From positions 1-7,314 of the forward strand of contig JBBQEJ010000224.1 in NCBI GenBank assembly GCA_038320555.1: 7,314 nt of DNA, in the 5' to 3' direction. This document shows positions 1-4,828 of this stretch, in pieces. The number at the start of each line of letters is the position of its first letter. Within the stretch, counting starts at the first letter, position 1. Both the position numbers and the translations under genes were made by a program. This DNA is from JALZOC01 sp038320555. GTDB lineage: Bacteria > Acidobacteriota > Vicinamibacteria > Vicinamibacterales > 2-12-FULL-66-21. The notes beneath the pieces were generated by a model that saw only the letters and a program-made list of their open reading frames with translations, was not told the origin of the DNA and ran no database searches.

Positions 1-777
1 GTGGATCCCAGGCGGCGGGTTCCGTGGGGAATCGTGATGGCGGTCGTCGTGTCGAGCGTGGTCGGCTATCTGCTCCTGATTGCGTTGACCCTCGCCATCA
101 AGGACATCCCGGAGGTGCTGAACGCGCGTGATGCGGGTGGACATCACATCCCGGCGGTGATTGCGATACTCGTCGGAGCACTCGGCGAGCGGGTCGGAAG
201 CCTGTTCAGCGGCCTTGCCGCGATGGCGATGTGGTTCTGCGGCCTGTCGGCCGTGACGTGGAGCTCGCGTACTATTTACGCCTTCGCCCGCGACAACGGC
301 CTCCCGGGATCGGCATTGTGGAGACGCGTGAGCGCCAGATATCGCACCCCGTCAGCCGCGGTCTGGCTCTCTGTCCTGGTGGCGATCGTCGCGACCATCA
401 GCGGCGGGGCATATGCTGTCGTGACGTCGATCAGCGTCATCGGCCTCTACGTCTCGTACATCATCCCGGTCTATCTCGGCTGGCGTGCGAGAGGGACGGC
501 CGCAGAACCGGCGCGAGGGCCCTGGCATCTGGGACGATACGGATGGGCGATCAATCTTGTCGCGGTCCTTTGGGTCATCTTCATTACGGTCATCCTGAGC
601 ATTCCGGACGACATGCGCGCGGGCAAAACGATGGCGGGGTTGACGCTCCTCCTGAGCGCGTGGTACCTGGCCCGCGAGCGTCGTCGGTTCAGTGGGCCTG
701 CGTGGGCATCAGGGCACATCGACCTTGTGCCCACAGGGCCTTCCGATGAGGGTCTGGTTTCAGGAGGGAAATGGTGA
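1..777 (+). CDS. APC-superfamily amino acid/amine permease, C-terminal half (5' truncated by window edge)
   Basis: This is the C-terminal half of an amino acid-polyamine-organocation (APC) permease, an inner-membrane secondary transporter. Numbering from base 1, the fragment opens with DPRRRVPWGI, the loop that in this family precedes the seventh membrane helix. The GTG at base 1 is therefore very likely an internal valine and the true start lies upstream. Hydrophobic segments are visible at about residues 10-33, 50-62, 66-90, 119-134, 138-160, 180-200 and 205-224. Other family-like stretches are the SRTIYAFARDNGLP motif near 89-102, RTPSAAVW near 115-122 and GPWHLGRYGWAINLVAVLW before the penultimate helix. 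The usual family length is about 480-520 residues, so roughly half is missing. Its stop overlaps the start of the downstream ligase gene by 7 bases, so the two are surely co-expressed and the permease probably imports the ligase's amine substrate. Substrate identity cannot be read from the fragment; amino acid, GABA, polyamine or ethanolamine are all possible. Confidence 0.88.
   Translation: MDPRRRVPWGIVMAVVVSSVVGYLLLIALTLAIKDIPEVLNARDAGGHHIPAVIAILVGALGERVGSLFSGLAAMAMWFCGLSAVTWSSRTIYAFARDNGLPGSALWRRVSARYRTPSAAVWLSVLVAIVATISGGAYAVVTSISVIGLYVSYIIPVYLGWRARGTAAEPARGPWHLGRYGWAINLVAVLWVIFITVILSIPDDMRAGKTMAGLTLLLSAWYLARERRRFSGPAWASGHIDLVPTGPSDEGLVSGGKW
762..768 (+). promoter_or_regulatory. Strong Shine-Dalgarno site for the amide ligase gene
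   Basis: AGGAGGG lies inside the last codons of the permease gene. It is 2-3 bases from the ATG at 771, which is rather close, and 5-6 bases from the GTG at 774, which is nearer the usual spacing. The ribosome may therefore start at either of these two adjacent in-frame codons, and the proteins would differ by one residue. It is the only strong ribosome site in the four-gene run, which suggests that ligase translation is boosted relative to the downstream, coupled genes. Confidence 0.7.
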
Positions 778-2207
778 GCGGCACCCCAACCGGGCGCAAG
801 GGGTCGCTGACTCTCGACGAGCTTCGCGAGCGCGTCGCCAAGGCAGAAATCGAAACGGTCATTGTCGGCTTCACCGATCACTATGGCCGCCTGATGGGGA
901 AACGGTACGCGGCCGGCCTCTTCGTCGAGGAAACCGCCGCACACGGCACGCACGGCTGCGATTACCTGCTGACGACCGACATGGAGATGGACCCGGTTCC
1001 GGGCTACCGTTTCGCCAGCTGGAACCAGGGTTACGGCGATTTTCATCTCGTCCCGGACCTGAGCACCCTGATCGTTGCGAGCTGGCTGGAGAAGACTGCT
1101 CTGGTGCTCTGCGACGTAGCACCCACCCCAGCGCGCTCAGAACGCGCGCCGGGGACCCCGGCTGGGAGCAGGAGTACGGAGCACGTCTCAGTTGCGCCGC
1201 GCTCGCTTCTGCGGCGTCAGGTGGACGGCGCTCGTGAGCTTGGCTTCACGGCTCTTGCCGCATCGGAGCTTGAATATTATTTGTTCCAGGACAGCTATCG
1301 GAAAGCCGCACACGAGGATTACCGCGGCCTGCAGCCGGCAGGCTGGTATCTCGAGGACTACCACATTCTGCAGGGGACACGCACGGAGTCGTTCACGGCG
1401 TCAGTCCGGAGACATCTGGCGGAGTCGGGCGTGCCCGTCGAGAGCTCGAAAGGGGAATGGGGTCTCGGGCAGCACGAAATAAACGTGCGATATGCCGAGG
1501 CGCTTCAGATGGCTGACCGGCACGTCGTGTTCAAGCAGTGCCTGAAGGAAGTCGCCGATCAAGCCGGGCTCTCGGTCACGTTCATGGCGAAGTTCGCGCA
1601 CGATCGCGCTGGATCGAGCTGCCACATCCATCTCAGTCTCTGGCAGGGCGATCGGAATGCTTTTGCCGGAGACTCGGAACTCGGTCCGGTCAAGTGTTCG
1701 GATTGTTTCCGCTGGTTCCTCGGTGGCTGGATCGCGTACACGCCGGATGTGATGGTGTTCTACGCCCCCACGATCAATTCCTACAAGCGATACGTAGATG
1801 CATCGTGGGCACCGACGCGGCTCGCCTGGAGCTACGACAATCGGACGGCCGGTTTCCGCGTCGTGGGCGCGGGGCCCAGCCTCCGGATCGAGTGCCGGAT
1901 TCCTGGCGCGGACTGCAATCCGTATCTGGCCTTTGCTGCGTCGATGGCATCCGGCCTCGAGGGTGTTCGCACCCGCATCGAGCCACCCGCCTGTTTCACC
2001 GGCGACATCTATGCCGCGCGCCATCTGCCGCGCGTGCCATACACGTTGAGAGACGCCACAGACTCCTTCGCGGCAAGCGCGTTCGCGAAGCGCGCGTTCG
2101 GCGACGAGGTCGTCGAGCACTATGCGCATTTCTTCAGGACCGAGGAGGCCGCCTTCCGGGTGGCGGTCACCGACTGGGAGCGCCGGCGATACTTCGAACG
2201 GATCTGA
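771..2207 (+). CDS. Glutamine synthetase-family gamma-glutamyl amide ligase (PuuA/GlnA4-like)
   Basis: This 478-residue protein has the glutamine synthetase fold. It is predicted to join the gamma-carboxyl of glutamate to an amine using ATP, in the cytoplasm. A beta-grasp N-domain (about 15-110, with VIVGFTDHYGRLMGKR) precedes the catalytic domain. Visible metal and substrate residues are E166 and E168 in SELEYY, E229 and E236 in EWGLGQHE, H285 and H287 in GSSCHIHLSL, and E374 and R376 in RIECRIPGADCNPY. The NSYKRY and NRTAGFRV motifs are also present. The DGSS ammonium-latch motif of true glutamine synthetases is absent; the equivalent loop reads FASWNQGYGDF, as in ligases that use organic amines. 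Its neighbours (permease, SDR, ALDH) support a catabolic role rather than nitrogen assimilation. An odd Pro/Ala/Arg/Ser-rich segment (about 117-137) interrupts the usually short link before SVAPRSLLRRQ. Family membership is near certain; the amine substrate is inferred only. Confidence 0.92.
   Translation: MVSGTPTGRKGSLTLDELRERVAKAEIETVIVGFTDHYGRLMGKRYAAGLFVEETAAHGTHGCDYLLTTDMEMDPVPGYRFASWNQGYGDFHLVPDLSTLIVASWLEKTALVLCDVAPTPARSERAPGTPAGSRSTEHVSVAPRSLLRRQVDGARELGFTALAASELEYYLFQDSYRKAAHEDYRGLQPAGWYLEDYHILQGTRTESFTASVRRHLAESGVPVESSKGEWGLGQHEINVRYAEALQMADRHVVFKQCLKEVADQAGLSVTFMAKFAHDRAGSSCHIHLSLWQGDRNAFAGDSELGPVKCSDCFRWFLGGWIAYTPDVMVFYAPTINSYKRYVDASWAPTRLAWSYDNRTAGFRVVGAGPSLRIECRIPGADCNPYLAFAASMASGLEGVRTRIEPPACFTGDIYAARHLPRVPYTLRDATDSFAASAFAKRAFGDEVVEHYAHFFRTEEAAFRVAVTDWERRRYFERI
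1148..1162 (+). repeat. Perfect 7+1+7 inverted repeat inside the ligase gene
   Basis: GCCGGGG-A-CCCCGGC is a perfect palindrome. It sits within the unusual low-complexity coding segment of the ligase gene (1119-1181). No T-run follows it, so it is not a conventional terminator. It could form a small, very stable hairpin in the mRNA, or be a chance product of GC-rich sequence. Confidence 0.6.
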
Positions 2208-2209
2208 TT

Positions 2210-2989
2210 ATGGCGAAGCGGCTCGAAGGTAAAGTGGCGCTCATCACGGGCGCCGGCAGCGGAATCGGCCGGGAATCGGCCCTCCTGTTCTCGGAAGAAG
2301 GGGCAGCCGTCGTGGTCGTGGACCGCGACAATGAGGGCGGACGGCAGACAGTCGACTCTGTGAGGGGCGCCGGCGGGCTGGCGCTGTACGTGCACGCCGA
2401 TGTGTCCCGCACGGACGACTCCGCACGAATGATCGCTGCGGCCGAAGAGGAGTTCGGCCACCTGCACGTGCTGTTCAACAACGCCGGCATCATGGACAGC
2501 CGCGACGACGACGCTGTGTCCACAGACGAGGCTGTATGGGACCTCACGATGAACGTCAATGCCAAGGGAGTGTTTCTGGGTTGCAAACATGGCATTCCGG
2601 CACTGCGGCGCGCGGGAGGAGGCAGCATTATCAACACCGCGTCGTTCGTGGCACTGCTCGGCGCCGCGACACCCCAGATTGCCTACACGGCCAGCAAGGG
2701 AGCGGTGCTGTCGCTGACTCGCGAGCTGGCGGTGGTGCATGCGCGCGAGAAGATTCGCGTGAACGCACTCTGTCCCGGGCCGCTGCGCACGGAGCTGCTG
2801 ATGAAGTTTCTCGACACCGAACAGAAGAAGCAGCGTCGTCTGATCCACATCCCGATGGGCCGCTTTGGTACGGCACGGGAAATTGCCCAGGCCGCGCTGT
2901 TCCTTGCATCCGATGATGCCTCCTTCGTGACAGGCACGGACTTTCTCGTGGACGGCGGCATCTCGGCTGCCTACGTGACGCCGGATTAA
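2210..2989 (+). CDS. Short-chain dehydrogenase/reductase, classical NAD(H)-type
   Basis: This is a 259-residue classical SDR of normal family length. The Rossmann cofactor motif TGAGSGIG is at 13-20. D38 ends the second strand (VVVVD), which normally selects NAD over NADP and so favours oxidation. NNAG is at 90-93. The catalytic set is complete: N115, S145, Y159 and K163 (YTASK). PGP follows the active site, and the C-terminus carries the usual TGTDFLVDGG. The start is fixed by the N-terminal MAKRLEGKVALITG and lies 2 bases after the ligase stop. No convincing Shine-Dalgarno precedes it, so translation is probably coupled to the ligase. Between a gamma-glutamyl ligase and an aldehyde dehydrogenase, a reasonable job is oxidation of an alcohol on the glutamylated amine to an aldehyde. 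SDR substrates cannot be predicted from sequence, so this is inferred from context. The same frame stays open upstream to 1538, but that part is a shadow of the ligase gene. Confidence 0.93.
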   Translation: MAKRLEGKVALITGAGSGIGRESALLFSEEGAAVVVVDRDNEGGRQTVDSVRGAGGLALYVHADVSRTDDSARMIAAAEEEFGHLHVLFNNAGIMDSRDDDAVSTDEAVWDLTMNVNAKGVFLGCKHGIPALRRAGGGSIINTASFVALLGAATPQIAYTASKGAVLSLTRELAVVHAREKIRVNALCPGPLRTELLMKFLDTEQKKQRRLIHIPMGRFGTAREIAQAALFLASDDASFVTGTDFLVDGGISAAYVTPD

Positions 2990-2997
2990 CAAACCCC

Positions 2998-4404
2998 GTG
3001 ATGATGAATTCGACGAGTGTGGCTCAGACAATCAGCCCGATCGACGGATCGATCTACGCCGAGTACGAGCTTGCGTCGGCGCAGGACATCGAGGCGGCCC
3101 TTCAGCGTGGCGCCGACGCCCAACGCAACTGGAAGCGCGTGCCCGTGGCCGAGCGAGCCGCGATCTGCCGTCGCATGGTGTCGCTGATGGTTGAACGCGC
3201 CGACCAGCTCGCCACGGAGCTGACCTGGCAGATCGGCCGGCCGCTCGCGCACACGCCTTTCGAGATCCGCCGCGGATTTCAGGAGCGCGCCAATTACATG
3301 ATCGACATCGCGCCGGCCATGCTGACCGACGTCGGGCTCGAGCCGCGCGAGGGGTTCCAGCGCTTCATCCGCCGCGAGCCACTCGGCGTCGTGCTGGTGC
3401 TGGCGCCGTGGAACTATCCGTATCTCAGTTCAGTGAATGCGGTCATACCGGCAATCATGGCGGGCAACAGCGTGATCCTGAAAATGGCGGAGCAGACGCC
3501 GCTCGTCTCCGAACGGTATGCCGAGGCGTTTGCGGAGGCCGGTCTTCCACGAGGCGTCTTCCAGTATCTGCACGCGAGCCATGACCATGTCGCGCAGATG
3601 GTTGGCGATCGGCGCATCGCCTTCGTGTCCTTTACCGGCTCGGTCGCAGGCGGTCACGCCGTGCAGCAGGCCGCCAGCAAGCGTTTCATTTCGTCGAACC
3701 TCGAGCTTGGCGGCAAGGATCCAGCCTACGTGCGTCCGGACGCACCACTCGAGGCGACAATCGAGAATCTGGTGGACGGCGCGTATTTCAACGCGGGGCA
3801 GTCGTGCTGCGCGGTTGAGCGTATCTACGTGCACCGGGATGTCTACCGAGAGTTCGTCGACGGCTTTGTCGCGCTGACGCGACAGTATCGGCTCGGCAAT
3901 CCCCTGAACCGTGACACGACGCTGGGACCGATGGTTCGCACGAGCGCGGCCGCCTTCGTCAGGGATCAGATCAAGGAAGCGGAGCAACTGGGTGCCAGAA
4001 GCCTCATCGATCCGCGCGCGTTTCCAGCCGACGTGGCGGGCACGCCGTATCTCGCGCCGCAGGTCCTGGTGAATACCGACCACCGGATGCGGGTGATGAC
4101 GGAAGAAACCTTCGGTCCCGTCGTGGGCCTGATGGAGGTCAAAGACGATGACGAGGCGGTCGTCCTGATGAACGACAGCCGGTACGGGCTTACCGCATCG
4201 ATCTGGACGAGCGACGTCGAGGCGGCCATTCGAATCGGTGACCGCGTCGAGACAGGCACGTGGTTCCTGAACCGGTGCGATTATCTGGATCCGGCGCTGG
4301 CGTGGACCGGCGTCAAGGACTCCGGGCGCGGATGCTCCCTCTCCCAGTTGGGATACAACGCGCTGACACGGCCGAAGTCCTTCCATCTGCGCCTGAAGCC
4401 GTGA
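2998..4404 (+). CDS. NAD(P)-dependent aldehyde dehydrogenase
   Basis: This protein of about 468 residues belongs to the ALDH superfamily and oxidises an aldehyde to a carboxylate in the cytoplasm. Numbered from GTG 2998, the key residues are N139 (oxyanion, in APWNYP), K162 (cofactor, in ILKMAEQTP), E236 (general base, in LELGGKDP) and C270 (nucleophile, in GQSCCAVERIYV, followed by a second cysteine C271). EETFGPV and the C-terminal VKDSGRG motif with TRPKSFHLRL are also present. All catalytic residues are intact. The first three codons are GTG, ATG and ATG, and no clear Shine-Dalgarno is seen, so the true start could be 2998, 3001 or 3004. The start lies 8-14 bases after the SDR stop, which makes it the last gene of the operon-like run. 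The predicted role is to oxidise the aldehyde made by the SDR, matching PuuC in the putrescine pathway. The general family is succinate-semialdehyde/gamma-glutamyl-aldehyde dehydrogenase-like; the exact substrate is unknown. Confidence 0.92.
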   Translation: MMMNSTSVAQTISPIDGSIYAEYELASAQDIEAALQRGADAQRNWKRVPVAERAAICRRMVSLMVERADQLATELTWQIGRPLAHTPFEIRRGFQERANYMIDIAPAMLTDVGLEPREGFQRFIRREPLGVVLVLAPWNYPYLSSVNAVIPAIMAGNSVILKMAEQTPLVSERYAEAFAEAGLPRGVFQYLHASHDHVAQMVGDRRIAFVSFTGSVAGGHAVQQAASKRFISSNLELGGKDPAYVRPDAPLEATIENLVDGAYFNAGQSCCAVERIYVHRDVYREFVDGFVALTRQYRLGNPLNRDTTLGPMVRTSAAAFVRDQIKEAEQLGARSLIDPRAFPADVAGTPYLAPQVLVNTDHRMRVMTEETFGPVVGLMEVKDDDEAVVLMNDSRYGLTASIWTSDVEAAIRIGDRVETGTWFLNRCDYLDPALAWTGVKDSGRGCSLSQLGYNALTRPKSFHLRLKP

Positions 4405-4419
4405 TGTGGAGAAGAATTC

Positions 4420-4450
4420 CTCGATGAGCCTTGACATTCTCGATGAGCCT
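4420..4450 (+). repeat. 12-base direct repeat in the intergenic region
   Basis: CTCGATGAGCCT occurs at 4420-4431 and again at 4439-4450, with a start-to-start distance of 19 bases. The match extends leftward as ATTC(C)T with a single-base difference (from 4416 and 4436). It lies just upstream of the padR promoter and could be an activator or second repressor site, or a simple local duplication. No T-rich hairpin that would end the upstream operon is visible between 4405 and 4490. Confidence 0.6.
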
Positions 4451-4453
4451 CCC

Positions 4454-4482
4454 TTGATTTGTTCCACATAGTGGAATATCAT
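4454..4482 (+). promoter_or_regulatory. Predicted sigma70-type promoter of the padR-permease unit
   Basis: The -35 box TTGATT (4454-4459, four of six consensus bases) and the -10 box TATCAT (4477-4482, five of six) are separated by an optimal 17 bases. Transcription would begin near 4489-4490, directly before the ATG at 4491, so the message would be leaderless or almost so. This agrees with the absence of any Shine-Dalgarno before padR. It is a prediction from sequence only. Confidence 0.62.
4462..4476 (+). promoter_or_regulatory. Perfect inverted repeat, probable PadR operator
   Basis: TTCCAC-ATA-GTGGAA is a perfect 6+3+6 palindrome that occupies nearly the whole spacer between the -35 and -10 boxes. 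A dimeric repressor bound here would block RNA polymerase directly. PadR-family proteins bind as dimers to palindromes and commonly control their own gene, and the padR gene begins 15 bases downstream. That this PadR binds this site is inferred from position and symmetry. Confidence 0.62.
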
Positions 4483-4490
4483 CCGCCGCA

Positions 4491-4817
4491 ATGGTTCCAG
4501 TGCTCGGCGAATTCGAACAGCTCGTCCTGATTGCCGTCGTCAGGCTTGGTGATGATGCGTACGGCGCAACCATCCGACGGGAGATCGAGGAACGGACGGG
4601 GCGGCGGCTGTCGATCAGCGCGGCTTACACGACGCTCAACCGGCTCGAAGAGAAAGGCTGTGTCCGTTTCTGGATCGGCGAGCCGACGCCTGAGCGGGGA
4701 GGGCGTCGCCGCAAGCACTTCGCGCTTCAACCGTCGGGCGCACGCGCATTGAGAACTGCCTATCGCGCGTTCACCGGCATGACCGCCGGCCTCGAGCGCC
4801 GCCTGAAAGCCTTATAG
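4491..4817 (+). CDS. PadR-family winged-helix transcriptional regulator
   Basis: This 108-residue protein is a short PadR-type winged-helix repressor. LGEFEQLVLIAVVRLGDDAYG (about 5-25) forms the first helices and IRREIEERTGR lies near 28-38. The recognition-helix region is SISAAYTTLNRLEEKGCV (about 41-58). The wing with GEPTPERGGRRRKHFAL (about 62-78) and a final helix for dimer formation (about 82-108) complete it. The GEPTPERGGRR wing is typical of the PadR members that sit in front of ADOP permeases. The start is chosen from the N-terminal motif; an in-frame TGA at 4425 lies upstream, and no ribosome site is visible. The downstream permease starts 11 bases after its stop, so the two form a transcription unit. 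It probably represses itself and the permease through the palindrome at 4462-4476. The inducing ligand is unknown. Confidence 0.92.
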   Translation: MVPVLGEFEQLVLIAVVRLGDDAYGATIRREIEERTGRRLSISAAYTTLNRLEEKGCVRFWIGEPTPERGGRRRKHFALQPSGARALRTAYRAFTGMTAGLERRLKAL

Positions 4818-4819
4818 GA
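4816..4819 (+). promoter_or_regulatory. Ribosome binding site of the orphan permease, overlapping the padR stop
   Basis: AGGA overlaps the TAG stop codon of padR and lies 9 bases before the GTG at 4829. This supports GTG 4829 as the permease start and suggests translational coupling with padR. The match is only four bases. Confidence 0.45.
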
Positions 4820-4828
4820 CCACCGCCC

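Noticed and set aside
1110..1205. Paired frameshifts in the ligase gene as the cause of the odd segment
   Set aside because: Reading the segment in the two other frames gives a stop at once or residues no more family-like, so an in-frame insertion or divergent loop is simpler.
1538..2209. Frame open from 1538 continuing into the SDR, suggesting a 483-residue protein or fusion
   Set aside because: The part before 2210 overlaps the well-supported ligase catalytic domain in another frame and shows no domain of its own. The SDR has a canonical N-terminus at 2210.
2120..3031. 303-codon antisense reading frame opposite the SDR
   Set aside because: Its composition (many His, Arg, Gln, Cys) and lack of motifs fit a codon-bias shadow of the SDR gene.
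4431..4436. Perfect TTGACA that could be a -35 box
   Set aside because: No acceptable -10 hexamer lies 15-19 bases downstream. The TTGATT/TATCAT pair nearby is better spaced.
4424..4471. 15-codon small reading frame starting in the first direct repeat, preceded by GGAG at 4408-4411
   Set aside because: The spacing to the ATG is too long, it ends inside the palindrome, and nothing supports it as a leader peptide.
4462..4482. Palindrome as a rho-independent terminator for the ALDH operon
   Set aside because: The stem is only six pairs, it is not followed by a T-run, and it sits between promoter boxes, so an operator is the better reading.
3430..4491. 353-codon antisense reading frame opposite the aldehyde dehydrogenase
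   Set aside because: It is a typical shadow of a GC-rich gene. The sense strand has full ALDH motifs, and the antisense translation shows no recognisable domain or ribosome site.
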